From assembly GCF_014207855.1 (NCBI RefSeq), contig NZ_JACHKZ010000006.1:62001-126000 (forward strand): 64,000 nucleotides of DNA, written 5' to 3'. Numbering within the stretch: the first letter of the stretch is position 1; each line of letters starts with the position of its first letter. Under the pieces are notes generated by a model. It made no database searches. It worked only from the letters and a program-made list of their open reading frames with translations, and was not told where the DNA came from. The translations under genes were made by a program, and so were the position numbers. Source of the stretch: Comamonas odontotermitis. GTDB lineage: Bacteria; Pseudomonadota; Gammaproteobacteria; Burkholderiales; Burkholderiaceae_C. Of this stretch, positions 46,995-55,612 are shown in pieces.

Positions 46995-48047
46995 TCAGCG
47001 CTGCGCTGGCACGCCGTTTTGCCACTGCGGCCAGTTTTTCACCACGGTATCGACAAATGTGCTGCCCACCACCGCCACATTCGCCACGGTCTCGGCAAAG
47101 CCGCCAGCGGTCTCTCCCGGCTTGGGATCGAGGTGTGCCTGCGTGGTCTCCTTGGGATTGCCCTGGTCGAAGTTGACCGAGCCGCGCAGGCTCAGGATGC
47201 GGTCGGTGCCGTGCGTGCGCTTCAGCACCAGCGCAATCGCCGCAGCCTCCATCTCGGTGGCAACGTAGTCGTCTGCGCCGTACAGCTTGGCAATGTACTG
47301 GGCTTCCCTCGACAGACCGGGCCCGTGGAAGAAGGTGTCGCCCGTGATGTGCGTGCCGACATGCACGCTCGGCGCCTTGCGCGCTGCAGCATCTGGGTAG
47401 CGCATGCGGTAGCGTTGGGCCGATTCGCTGTCCTGCAATGGCACGGCGCGCGTCATTGCGTATGCCGCCTGTACCAGTGCTGGGTTGAGCGCAAAGCGGC
47501 GGTAGTCCTCGTAGCCCTTGCGCGGCACAAAGACCGGTGCGCCCGGCTGGCCCTCCTCGGGTGCCCAGCGGTGACCCAGGTCGTAATCGACCAGCCAGCT
47601 GCCCCAGGTCACATCGCCAATCGTGCCACGCGAAGGAGGCGTGCCCGCCACGCCGCTGATGACGTAGTAGGCCTTGTCAAAGTTGAACTGCGGGTTGAGC
47701 ACGATCGCCTGCATCGATGCCGACGAGTTGACCTTGCCCATGCCCAGCACGCTGCCGCACACGCCATCGGTGTTGCAGTAGACCGGATTCAGCGCACCAG
47801 CCACGGCAATGGGCTGGGCATTGCGAAAGTAGCGCTCGTACCAGTGCTGGAACTCGCCCGCCCGATCGCCCGTGTTCTGACCGATCTCGAACATGGCCGC
47901 CACAAACACCTTGACCTGCACAGGCTGAGCCTGCTGGGCGGCGCTGGCTGCCTGGGATGGACGGTCTGTACTGGCGCAGCCTGCCAGCAAAACCGTGGCA
48001 CAGGCCACGGCGGCCACCTGGGCCGAAGCGGTGAATCGAAAGCGCAT
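46995..48047 (-). CDS. Purine nucleoside permease (NUP) family lipoprotein
   Basis: 350 residues. The signal sequence carries the lipobox LLAGC near residue 24, and the remainder is a single NUP domain (VQVKVFVAAMFEIGQNTGDRAGEFQHWYERYF, YYVISGVAGTPPSRGTIGDVTWGSWLVDYDLGHRW). NUP proteins are named for yeast purine nucleoside transport and resemble nucleoside phosphorylases; the bacterial role is uncertain. GGAG 6 bp before the ATG at 48045-48047 supports that start over the Met two codons earlier. Confidence 0.83.
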   Translation of the reverse strand: MRFRFTASAQVAAVACATVLLAGCASTDRPSQAASAAQQAQPVQVKVFVAAMFEIGQNTGDRAGEFQHWYERYFRNAQPIAVAGALNPVYCNTDGVCGSVLGMGKVNSSASMQAIVLNPQFNFDKAYYVISGVAGTPPSRGTIGDVTWGSWLVDYDLGHRWAPEEGQPGAPVFVPRKGYEDYRRFALNPALVQAAYAMTRAVPLQDSESAQRYRMRYPDAAARKAPSVHVGTHITGDTFFHGPGLSREAQYIAKLYGADDYVATEMEAAAIALVLKRTHGTDRILSLRGSVNFDQGNPKETTQAHLDPKPGETAGGFAETVANVAVVGSTFVDTVVKNWPQWQNGVPAQR

Positions 48048-48100
48048 GGACATCTCCAACGGGCAAATGCGCAGATTGTAGGGGCGCAAAGGCGCTGGGT

Positions 48101-49072
48101 TCAGGCTGACTCTGGCGCCATGGACTGCTTGAGCGCATCCACCAGCCACTCCACTTCCTGTACGGCAGCGCGGTGCAGCGGCAGCAGGGCCTGCAGCTCG
48201 AACGGAATCGAAAACGTCAGCGGCCGCACCACCATGCTGGCCCCGGCGGCACAGGCCCGCGCCGTGAGCGGATTGACGATGGCCACGCCCAGCCCTTGCT
48301 GCACCAGGGCGCAGACCGCAATGGCGCTGTGCGTCTCCAGCAGCATCTGGCGCGCCACCCCTGCATCGGCAAATACACGGTCGATCTGCATGCGGTAGGG
48401 ATCGCCTTCGGCCAGGCTGACAAAGGGCTGGCCCGCAAAATCCTGCGGCTGCAGCCGTGACTTCTGGGCCAATGCGTGCCCAGCCGGTAGCACAGCCACT
48501 TCATCGACCGCAGGCAGCGCCACCATGCGCACGCCGGGCGGCACCTCGCCCTGCTCGGTCAGGCCCAGGTCGTAGCGCTGTGCAGCCATCCACTCCTGCA
48601 GGAGCGGTGCCTCCTGGGTGGCCACACTGACAGCGACTGGCCCATGCACAGCCTGCATGCGGGCCAATGCCAGGGGCAGCAGGGCGTGGCTGAGCGCAGG
48701 CATGCTGAGCACGCTGATGCGCGCGCCTTGCGGCCTGCCCAGCGCAGCAGCGCGCTCGATCACCCGATCCAACCCCTGCCATGAGCGCTGCACCTCGTCC
48801 CACAATGCCAGCGCGCGCGCCGTGGGCCGCAGGCGCCCATGCACGCGCTCGAACAGCGCGTAGCCCAGCAATTGCTCCAGCCGCGCCAGCTCACGGCTCA
48901 CCGTGGGCTGTGATGTGAAGAGCAGGCCCGCAGCGCCCGTCACCCCGCCTGCCAGCATGATGGCGCGGAACACCTCGATGTGGCGATGCTGGATGCGTGG
49001 CGCCTCGGGCATGGAGCTGGCGGTATCGACGGAAGACTCGGCAGTGGAGTCCGCCTGGAAATGGCGAGGCAT
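48101..49072 (-). CDS. lysR: LysR-type regulator of lysA
   Basis: 323 residues. The winged helix is at about 28-88 (RHIEVFRAIMLAGGVTGAAGLLFTSQPTVSRELARLEQLLGYALFERVHGRLRPT), very like E. coli LysR, and the effector domain follows. It is divergent from lysA, so it most likely activates diaminopimelate decarboxylase expression in response to diaminopimelate or lysine. A Met at residue 21 (49010-49012) is a possible alternative start, since the first 20 residues look unconserved. Confidence 0.87.
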   Translation of the reverse strand: MPRHFQADSTAESSVDTASSMPEAPRIQHRHIEVFRAIMLAGGVTGAAGLLFTSQPTVSRELARLEQLLGYALFERVHGRLRPTARALALWDEVQRSWQGLDRVIERAAALGRPQGARISVLSMPALSHALLPLALARMQAVHGPVAVSVATQEAPLLQEWMAAQRYDLGLTEQGEVPPGVRMVALPAVDEVAVLPAGHALAQKSRLQPQDFAGQPFVSLAEGDPYRMQIDRVFADAGVARQMLLETHSAIAVCALVQQGLGVAIVNPLTARACAAGASMVVRPLTFSIPFELQALLPLHRAAVQEVEWLVDALKQSMAPESA

Positions 49073-49101
49073 GATGAAGGCGGCGGTATTGAATCCATAT
49101 C

Positions 49102-49112
49102 CATTATGAATG
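49102..49112. promoter_or_regulatory. Dyad in the lysR-lysA divergent region
   Basis: CATTATGAATG has CATT and AATG arms around ATG. It lies 30 bp from the lysR start in the AT-rich part of the 203-bp gap and may be part of a LysR site. The rest of the gap shows no clear element. Confidence 0.3.
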
Positions 49113-49275
49113 ACTTATTGAAAAACAAGTATTCGACTGGATAGATGAGTGCAGGCACACTGCAACTTTCTGGCGCAAAGGCAAGGATCGTTGCGTTTCA
49201 GGCTTTCAAGAATCCTGGCTTTCAATGCTTATCCGTCGAGCGCCGAAAGCTCCCATTTCCAGAGCAAACAACATC

Positions 49276-50538
49276 ATGAGCAACCCTTTCGCCCCCGATC
49301 TGCTGTGGCAACTGGCCGATGAGTTCGGCACGCCGCTGTGGGTGTATGACGCCACCACCATCCGCAACCGCATTGCCCAGCTTCAGGCGTTTGACACGGT
49401 GCGCTTTGCGCAAAAGGCCTGCTCCAACATCCACATCCTGCAGTTGATGCGCCAGCAGGGCGTGAAAGTGGATGCCGTCTCGCGCGGCGAAATCCTGCGC
49501 GCCATCGCGGCGGGCTTTCAGCCCGGTTTTGGCGAGCCTGCCGAGATCGTCTTTACCGCTGATGTGATGGACGAAGCCACGCTGGCAACCGTGGTGCAGC
49601 ACCAGGTGCCCGTCAACGCAGGCTCCATCGACATGTTGCACCAGCTGGGCCAGGCCTCGCCAGGCCATGTGGTGTGGCTGCGCATCAACCCCGGCTTTGG
49701 CCATGGCCACAGCAACAAGACCAACACCGGTGGCGAACACAGCAAGCACGGTATCTGGCACACCGATCTGACCCTGGCGCTGACCGTGATCGCCGAGCGC
49801 GGCCTCCGGCTTGCGGGCCTGCACATGCACATCGGCTCGGGTGTGGACTACGGCCATCTGCAGGAAGTGTGTGGCGCCATGGTGCAACTGGTGGAGCGCA
49901 CCAAGGCCGCAGGCCACGATCTGCAAGCCATTTCAGCAGGGGGCGGCCTCTCCATCCCCTACCGCGAAGGCGACGCCACCATCGACACCAGTCACTACTT
50001 TGGCCTGTGGGATGCCGCGCGCAAACAGGCCGAGGCCATTCTTGGCCACCACCTGGGGCTGGAGCTGGAACCTGGCCGCTTTCTGGTGGCCGAGTCGGGC
50101 GTGCTGCTGGGCACGGTGCGCGCCACCAAGAATGCGGGCAGTAACCACTTCGTGCTGGTCGACACCGGCTTCAACGAGCTGATGCGCCCCAGCATGTATG
50201 GCAGCTACCATGGCATGCATATCCAGCGCCGTGGCGTGGGCGTACTCCCCAACACAGGCAGCGGAGCGCGCGACGCCGTGGTGGCGGGCCCGCTGTGCGA
50301 ATCGGGCGACGTGTTCACCCAGGGCGACGGCGGCGTGGTGCTGCCACGCTCGCTGGGAGACGCACAAGTGGGTGATCTGCTCGTCATCCACGACACCGGC
50401 GCGTACGGCGCCTCCATGTCCAGCAACTACAACACCCGCCCGCTGGCGGCCGAGGTGCTGGTCGATGGCGGCAACGCCCGCCTGATCCGCCGCCGCCAGA
50501 CGGTAGATGAATTGCTGGCCCTGGAGCTGGGCTTATAA
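49276..50538 (+). CDS. lysA: Diaminopimelate decarboxylase
   Basis: 420 residues. LysA converts meso-diaminopimelate to lysine. The PLP lysine is in VRFAQKACSN (about residue 53), and the alanine-racemase-like barrel shows HMHIGSGVDYG, ISAGGGLSIPY and the ELEPGRFLV region; the C-terminal domain has the catalytic Cys in PLCESGD and the conserved YNTRP-type end SSNYNTRPLAAEVLV. I start at the ATG at 49276 (MSNPFAPDLL); no strong ribosome-binding site precedes it, and a short ORF ends on the same ATGA. Confidence 0.94.
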   Translation: MSNPFAPDLLWQLADEFGTPLWVYDATTIRNRIAQLQAFDTVRFAQKACSNIHILQLMRQQGVKVDAVSRGEILRAIAAGFQPGFGEPAEIVFTADVMDEATLATVVQHQVPVNAGSIDMLHQLGQASPGHVVWLRINPGFGHGHSNKTNTGGEHSKHGIWHTDLTLALTVIAERGLRLAGLHMHIGSGVDYGHLQEVCGAMVQLVERTKAAGHDLQAISAGGGLSIPYREGDATIDTSHYFGLWDAARKQAEAILGHHLGLELEPGRFLVAESGVLLGTVRATKNAGSNHFVLVDTGFNELMRPSMYGSYHGMHIQRRGVGVLPNTGSGARDAVVAGPLCESGDVFTQGDGGVVLPRSLGDAQVGDLLVIHDTGAYGASMSSNYNTRPLAAEVLVDGGNARLIRRRQTVDELLALELGL

Positions 50539-50924
50539 GGCAACCGGCCGGGTGCGGGCATGAACACCATGACCGTTCCCGGTGCCTGCGCGCCGGCAAA
50601 CGGCCAATGGCCCCCAAAAAACTGCGCTATCCGGTTGCGCAGACATGCATTGATGCGTCCGTGTTCCGCCGCGCAGACGCGCCAAAATGAAGCATTTGTT
50701 TACATCCAACAAATGCACCGCTAGAATTTTCAATTGACAGCACACATGTGCATGTGCCCGAGGAAGCCCCGTTTGGCGCCTCCAGCCCACAAGTGGCAAT
50801 TGATTGCAATTTATTGATTTTTCTATATCGATTATCGTATTTAATCGAGCGCTTCAATAACTGTAGATCGCCTGAGCGCGATCAAGTCGATGGGTCATAC
50901 GTACTAGGTACGGCGGGAACTAGC
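50539..50924. other. 386-bp non-coding region with a structured 5' leader
   Basis: No gene is seen. Notable structures are a 9-bp inverted repeat GCATTTGTT/AACAAATGC (50692-50716, seven-base loop), a TTGACA hexamer at 50734-50739, an AT-rich stretch at 50800-50850, a stem GATCGC/GCGATC (50866-50883) and a small stem CGTAC/GTACG (50900-50912) just before the start of the IPTL-CTERM gene. Confidence 0.6.
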
Positions 50925-52130
50925 ATGAGTCACTTCTCTATTTTTGGCATTCGCTCCAACCGCATTGCGGTCTATGGCGCGTTGGCTTCGGCGTTGGGCA
51001 TTGCCTCTGGCTCGTCGATTGCGGCCCCTTGCGTCAGCGGCGTTCCGTACACCACGGTGGGCGCCAACGATTGCCAGGTGCCTGCTGGCGTCACCTCCAT
51101 CTCGGTCTCTGCCACGGGCGCTGGCGGTGGAGGCGGCGTAGGCAAGGCGGGGGCGGCGGGCGCAATCGTTACCGGAACCATTTCGGTCACCCCAGGAAGT
51201 AACCTACCGCTGTTTGTCGGAGGCGGAGGCAAGGGATTCAACGCAGGGGCCGGTGGCGGCGGCTCAAGCAATGTGAATGCAGACGCCATCGGCAACCAGG
51301 TCATCGCTGGCGGAGGCGGCGGCGGGAGTTCTCAATTTGGCGCAAACCCCACTCCGGGCCTCAGTGGTCCCGGGCCTGGTGCCGCAGGAAATGGCGGCCC
51401 TGGAGGAAATGGCAACTTTTTGGGTGGCGACGGGGTTGGTGGCGCTGGTGGGATTGGCAACGGGACGGGAGCAGGTGGCGTGAATCCCGTCAACAGCCAA
51501 GCTGGTGGTGGTGGTGGCGGATTCGGTGGCGGCATCTCATCGGGTGGCGGCGGCGGAAGAGGAGGAGGCAGCGTCTCTGCGGGAGCGAATATCTCCTTTG
51601 CGGTCGCATCCAATGGAGGAGCGCTTCAGACCAATGGCGGTGATGGATCCATCACCTTGACGTTCACACCCGCTCCCGCACCGCAAGCCAGTGTGGCCTG
51701 CACGCCTTCGGAGTTGACCGATGCAGCCAACCAGATCAGCACCTGCACCGTGACGCTCAGCCTGGCCTCTGCACAGGCCATGGATGTCAACCTGAATCTG
51801 CCGGCTGCAAGCCCGCGCTACAGCACAACCTGCGCTTCGCCCATCACCGTGGCGGCCAATGCAACTTCTGCCTCCTGCACCATCACTGCGACGGCCAACA
51901 CGACGCCTGGCGATGGAGACGTCACTGCGCAGCTGTCCATTGCCGCGCCTACGCTTGCAGATGCCTACACCGTGTCGGGCTCGCCCGCACAAGTCGTTGT
52001 CAAAGACGATGACTCGCAAGCAGTGGCAGGGCCTACGCCTGTGCCGTCGCTGGGCGTATTGGGCCTGATCGCCCTGTCGTCTCTGCTTGCGATATTCGGT
52101 ATTACACGCAGCCGCAGGCGTTCAGCTTGA
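50925..52130 (+). CDS. Glycine-rich secreted protein with IPTL-CTERM sorting signal
   Basis: 401 residues. A signal peptide covers about residues 1-32 (IASGSSIAAP). Residues about 60-245 are very Gly-rich, with runs such as GAGGGGGVG and GGGGGGGFGGG, and the part after that has two repeated beta-type segments. The C-terminus is GPTPVPSLGVLGLIALSSLLAIFGITRSRRRSA, a variant of the IPTL-CTERM signal: short motif, hydrophobic helix and basic tail. These proteins are probably exported and sorted or anchored at the surface by an exosortase-like system; no such enzyme is in this window. Confidence 0.8.
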   Translation: MSHFSIFGIRSNRIAVYGALASALGIASGSSIAAPCVSGVPYTTVGANDCQVPAGVTSISVSATGAGGGGGVGKAGAAGAIVTGTISVTPGSNLPLFVGGGGKGFNAGAGGGGSSNVNADAIGNQVIAGGGGGGSSQFGANPTPGLSGPGPGAAGNGGPGGNGNFLGGDGVGGAGGIGNGTGAGGVNPVNSQAGGGGGGFGGGISSGGGGGRGGGSVSAGANISFAVASNGGALQTNGGDGSITLTFTPAPAPQASVACTPSELTDAANQISTCTVTLSLASAQAMDVNLNLPAASPRYSTTCASPITVAANATSASCTITATANTTPGDGDVTAQLSIAAPTLADAYTVSGSPAQVVVKDDDSQAVAGPTPVPSLGVLGLIALSSLLAIFGITRSRRRSA

Positions 52131-52150
52131 GCAAGCGCCAGCCCTGTTCA

Positions 52151-52174
52151 GCTATTCGGCTATTCGGCTATTTA
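52151..52174. repeat. Short tandem repeat of GCTATTCG
   Basis: Three units in a row: GCTATTCG, GCTATTCG and GCTATTTA. It lies 20 bp after the stop of the IPTL-CTERM gene. No function is evident; an 8-bp repeat like this could vary in copy number. Confidence 0.7.
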
Positions 52175-52196
52175 GCCCCATTGGCTGAGAACACCC

Positions 52197-52247
52197 TGTT
52201 TTGATGCCTTGCGCATGATAGAAGAGCGCCCGTAGCTATCAAAAACA
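52197..52247. repeat. Inverted-repeat copy of the TTTTGATAGC/GCTATCAAAA element
   Basis: Begins TGTTTTGATGCCTTGCGC and ends GAGCGCCCGTAGCTATCAAAAACA. The two sides pair imperfectly, so this copy looks like a complete palindromic element of about 50 bp. It directly precedes a terminator. Confidence 0.55.
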
Positions 52248-52251
52248 AAGC

Positions 52252-52279
52252 AAAACAGCACCGCAAAGGTGCTGTTTTT
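52252..52279. terminator. Rho-independent terminator
   Basis: An 11-bp stem AAAACAGCACC/GGTGCTGTTTT with loop GCAAA, then more T residues. It serves the IPTL-CTERM gene and, on the other strand, the M20 peptidase. Confidence 0.88.
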
Positions 52280-52337
52280 GTTTGGGCCAAGCTGCAGCGC
52301 CGATGAAGGGCAGCAGGCAGTTCAGCCGGCAAATCCC

Positions 52338-53738
52338 TTACTTCGACAGTTCCTTGACCAACTGGTAGAGGAACTCGCGCCCGTCGTACAGGCGCGGAAT
52401 CGCCACACGCTCGTCCAGGCCGTGGGCGCGGGCGTCGCTCGGCTCGGTAAAGATGCCTGAAACACCGTACATCGGAATGCCAGCATTGCGCATGAAGCGG
52501 CTGTCCGTGGCACCCGTGCTCATCACCGGCACCACGGGCACGCCCGGCCACATTTTTTCGGTCAGGCCCTCCACGGCCTTCATCACATCGGGACGCATGG
52601 GCGAAGCGGGGCTGCGCAGCGGCTGGTTGATCACCTTGAGCTTGACGCGATCGTTCTCGGCCAGCTTGCGCAGCTGTGCTTCCACCTCTGCCGGATCGTC
52701 GTGCGGCAGGATGCGGCAGTTGATAGTGGCGCGCGCGGCCTGCGGCAAGGCGTTGGCTGCGTGGCCACCGTTCACCTCGGTCGCCACGCAGGTCGTGCGC
52801 ATGGTGGCGTTGTACAGCGGTGATGCCGACAGGCGCTGCACGGCCTCGGGCGAGGGGTTGCCGCCCGCTACGGCCTTCATGTCTTCGGCCTGCTGGCCCT
52901 GGGCAAAACCGACGCTGCGCGCAAAATAGGTCTTGGTCACGTCCGAGAGCTTGACGGGGAAGTGGTAATTGCCCAGCGCGGTCAGCGACGCGCTCATGGC
53001 ATACACGGGGTTGGTGGCGGTGGGTACCGAACTGTGGCCGCCCTTGTCGGTGGCTTCAAGCTGGTAGGTGGCGTACATTTTTTCGGCCACCTGAATGCGG
53101 TTGAGCACGGGCTTGCCGTTTTCCAGCTGGCCGCCAGCGCCTTCGTTGATACCGTATTCGGCATCGATCAGCGGGCGCTGGTTGTTGACGAGCCAGAAAG
53201 CGCCGTTGCTGGGCACATCGCCCTGCTCTTCATCGGCAGTCAGGGTCAGCACGATGTCGCGGCTTGGGGTAAAGCCTTCGCGCTTGAGCTGGCCCAGGAT
53301 CGAGACGAAGGCAGCAGCCATGGCCTTGTCGTCGGAGGAGCCGCGCGCGGTGAAGTAGCCATCGTCCTCCTTGAGCTTGAACGGATCGCTCTTCCAGTCT
53401 TCGCGCTTGGCCTCCACCACATCGATGTGCGCCATCAAAAGGAGCGGCTTGCCCTGGCCGCTGCCCTTGTACTTGACGACCAGGTTGCCCTTCTTGGGGA
53501 AGGGCTCGAAGATCTGCATATCCGCTGCGGCAATGCCGTCTTCTGCCAGGCGCTTTTGCATGGCCTGCGCCGCTTCGGTGTTGTTGCCCACCGAGTTGGT
53601 GGTGTTGATCTCCACCAACTCCTTGTAGATGGAGTAAAAGCGCTTTTGCTCGGGCGTTTTGGCGCCGACCTGGGCCTGGGCACCAGTGGCAAGCAAGGCG
53701 CAGGCAGCAACCGCGAGCGCACGTTTGGAAAAGGCCAT
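52338..53738 (-). CDS. Exported M20/M25/M40 family metallopeptidase
   Basis: 466 residues. The signal peptide MAFSKRALAVAACALLATGAQA precedes an M20 peptidase: LLMAHIDVVEA, RGSSDDKAMAA and TADEEQGDVPSNGA hold metal and catalytic residues, with a dimerisation domain from about residue 215. It is most like exported carboxypeptidase/aminoacylase-type enzymes. The start is the ATG at 53736-53738. It is divergent from the second beta-hydroxyacid dehydrogenase gene. Confidence 0.88.
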   Translation of the reverse strand: MAFSKRALAVAACALLATGAQAQVGAKTPEQKRFYSIYKELVEINTTNSVGNNTEAAQAMQKRLAEDGIAAADMQIFEPFPKKGNLVVKYKGSGQGKPLLLMAHIDVVEAKREDWKSDPFKLKEDDGYFTARGSSDDKAMAAAFVSILGQLKREGFTPSRDIVLTLTADEEQGDVPSNGAFWLVNNQRPLIDAEYGINEGAGGQLENGKPVLNRIQVAEKMYATYQLEATDKGGHSSVPTATNPVYAMSASLTALGNYHFPVKLSDVTKTYFARSVGFAQGQQAEDMKAVAGGNPSPEAVQRLSASPLYNATMRTTCVATEVNGGHAANALPQAARATINCRILPHDDPAEVEAQLRKLAENDRVKLKVINQPLRSPASPMRPDVMKAVEGLTEKMWPGVPVVPVMSTGATDSRFMRNAGIPMYGVSGIFTEPSDARAHGLDERVAIPRLYDGREFLYQLVKELSK

Positions 53739-53956
53739 GGGTTCTCTCCTTGGTATAGGTTGTGGTGACATGGGGCTGCGATTCCTCTTGGCATGGCAAG
53801 CTGCAAATCGACAGCATCACCATTGCATTCTGCGGATGGCAGCTGCCATTGCGTAGTGCAGCCCGTCACCTATTTGACTGGTGCCCTGCCTGCCACGGCG
53901 CCCCTGCACGGGCAATGCGCTACGCTGTGCGGCATTGAATGCATCTGGAGATTGGC

Positions 53957-54847
53957 ATGGCTTCGCAAGCAACAACACCGACCGTTGGCCTGATCGGTGT
54001 GGGCCTCATGGGCCACGGCATTGCCCGCAATGTGGCAGCCAAAGGCTTTCCGCTGGTAGTGCTGGAGCACCCCGGCAACCAGCCGCTGACCGAACTGTTG
54101 CAGTTGGGCACCACCACCTGCCAGACGCCCGCAGAATTGGCGCGCCAGTGCGATGTGATCATTCTGTGCGTGACCGGATCGCCCCAGGTCGAAGCCGTGC
54201 TCACGGGAGATAAGGGCGTGCTGTCGGCCATCCGGCCCGGAGCCGTGGTGGTGGATTGCTCCACCGCCGTTCCTGCCTCCACGGTGCGCATGGCGCAGGC
54301 CGTGCAGGATGCGGGCGGCCAGTTCATCGACGCGCCGATGACCAAGACCTCCAAGGCCGCGCATGACGGCACCCTGAACCTGCTGGTAGGCGGAGACGCT
54401 GCCGTGCTGGCCAAGGTGCAGCCGGTGCTCGCAAGCTTCACCGAAAAAGTTACCCATGTCGGCGCCCTGGGCGACGGCCACCGCATGAAGCTGTTGCACA
54501 ACTTTGTCTCGGTCGGCCAGATGACCTTGTTGGCCGAAGCCACTGCCTGCGCCCGCAAGGAAGGCGTAAACATGCAGGCCTTCTGCGATGTGCTGGCAGG
54601 CGGGGGCGGTGCAGGCGTGGCGCTGGAGCGCCTCAAATCCTTCATCCTGGCAGACGACCCCTCGGGCATTGCCTTCTCCATCTCCAACGCCGCCAAGGAC
54701 CTGAGCTACTACGCCACGATGGCGCACGACGCCCGGGCCGCGAGCAAAGTGGCCGATGCCGCTTCTGCCACGCTCAAAGGCCAGGTGGAAGCCCAGCACG
54801 GCGACGCCATGCTGCCAGAGTTGATCGGGTTTCTGGCCCGGCAATGA
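53957..54847 (+). CDS. NAD(P)-dependent beta-hydroxyacid dehydrogenase
   Basis: 296 residues. The Rossmann motif is GLIGVGLMGHGIARNVAAKGFPLV; DCSTAVPAST and the catalytic Lys region KLLHNFVSVGQ follow. The substrate loop reads DAPMTKTSKAAHDG, different from both the standard DAPVSGG and the DAPVGR of its paralogue at 8202-9116, so the two enzymes probably act on different substrates. GGAG lies 7 bp before the ATG at 53957. The gene stands alone, with a strong terminator 72 bp after its stop. Confidence 0.86.
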   Translation: MASQATTPTVGLIGVGLMGHGIARNVAAKGFPLVVLEHPGNQPLTELLQLGTTTCQTPAELARQCDVIILCVTGSPQVEAVLTGDKGVLSAIRPGAVVVDCSTAVPASTVRMAQAVQDAGGQFIDAPMTKTSKAAHDGTLNLLVGGDAAVLAKVQPVLASFTEKVTHVGALGDGHRMKLLHNFVSVGQMTLLAEATACARKEGVNMQAFCDVLAGGGGAGVALERLKSFILADDPSGIAFSISNAAKDLSYYATMAHDARAASKVADAASATLKGQVEAQHGDAMLPELIGFLARQ

Positions 54848-54918
54848 CATCGATGGATTAACAGAAAACTGGCCGCCAGCGCAGACTACAAGCGCGCAGC
54901 AACTCCGTTTTGCATAGC

Positions 54919-54952
54919 AAAACGCCCGCCATGTACATGGCGGGCGTTTTTT
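54919..54952. terminator. Strong bidirectional terminator
   Basis: A perfect 32-bp palindrome (54919-54950) of the form AAAACGCCCGCCATGT with its reverse complement, then T residues to 54952. It separates the dehydrogenase and DUF4148 genes, which converge. Confidence 0.9.
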
Positions 54953-54984
54953 GTTGAAGCCGGGCGTGGGCCCGGCGATGCAGC

Positions 54985-55308
54985 TTACTCGCCAAAGGAG
55001 CCATTGCCCTGGGGCAGCTTGCCAGCGACCAAGGCCTGGTGGGCCTGGGCCTGCACTTCGGCACGGCTGAGGGTCGAGGTCTGGCGCTCGCCGCTGTAGG
55101 TATTGATGCGGTCGCCCACCAAAGGCATGGAGCCGTCGCGCTGCGCGGCAACCAGTTCTGCCTGCACCTGGGCACGGCTGAGCGTGCTGACCACGGCTTT
55201 GGGCGCAATGGCCTGATCGCCTTCAAATGGGTTGGCCTGTGCCACGCCAGCGCCCATCATCAGGGCAGCAGCCATTGCGGCCATCGAAAAGTTACGTGCG
55301 TTCTTCAT
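54985..55308 (-). CDS. DUF4148 periplasmic protein with two repeats
   Basis: 107 residues. A Sec signal peptide (MKNARNFSMAAMAAALMMGAGVAQA) is followed by two copies of a helical motif: TLSRAQVQAELVAAQRDG and TLSRAEVQAQAHQALVAG. DUF4148 proteins are small, exported and frequent in Burkholderiales; their role is unknown. I chose the ATG at 55306-55308 because AAAGGA lies six bases before it; another Met two codons upstream overlaps that site. Confidence 0.82.
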   Translation of the reverse strand: MKNARNFSMAAMAAALMMGAGVAQANPFEGDQAIAPKAVVSTLSRAQVQAELVAAQRDGSMPLVGDRINTYSGERQTSTLSRAEVQAQAHQALVAGKLPQGNGSFGE

Positions 55309-55612
55309 CTTCATTCCTTTGAGAGGTTCCGGCGGGCCCCTGCGGCGGGCCGGTTCGCTCAACGGGGCGGCGTATATCACCGTGTATGTTTCTCGTTGAT
55401 CGATGTATTCAGTGTATGTACGAGACCATTTCGGATAAATATGCCAAATCAGAATTTATTGTTCCATTTTCCATTCCAATAATTCGACGGCAACCTACGC
55501 TCCGGCCCCAGTCATGGCAGGCGCTGCTTTTTGGGATCGCTTGCATAAAACAAAAGAGCTGCTGACGCCCTTTCTGCAAGCGCCAGCAGCTCTTCTTTTG
55601 ACAGAACCAAAC
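55309..55612. other. 304-bp gap with DUF4148 promoter region and gpsA terminator
   Basis: No gene is seen. Near 55340 there is a GC-rich hairpin GGGCCC...GGGCC in the DUF4148 leader, then an AT-rich stretch at about 55380-55480 that probably holds its promoter. The 55554-55594 hairpin terminates gpsA. Confidence 0.6.
55554..55594 (-). terminator. Rho-independent terminator of gpsA
   Basis: An 11-bp stem AAGAGCTGCTG/CAGCAGCTCTT, T-rich on the minus strand after the stem. It lies 19 bp beyond the gpsA stop. Confidence 0.8.

Noticed and set aside
49145-49279. A 44-codon ORF that ends on the lysA start (ATGA overlap)
   Set aside because: The overlap suggests coupling, but its third-position GC is low for this genome, the peptide has no recognisable pattern and the ribosome-binding site is weak.
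50734-50765. A sigma-70 promoter at TTGACA upstream of the IPTL-CTERM gene
   Set aside because: No matching -10 hexamer lies at the right spacing; the AT-rich stretch further on may hold the real promoter.
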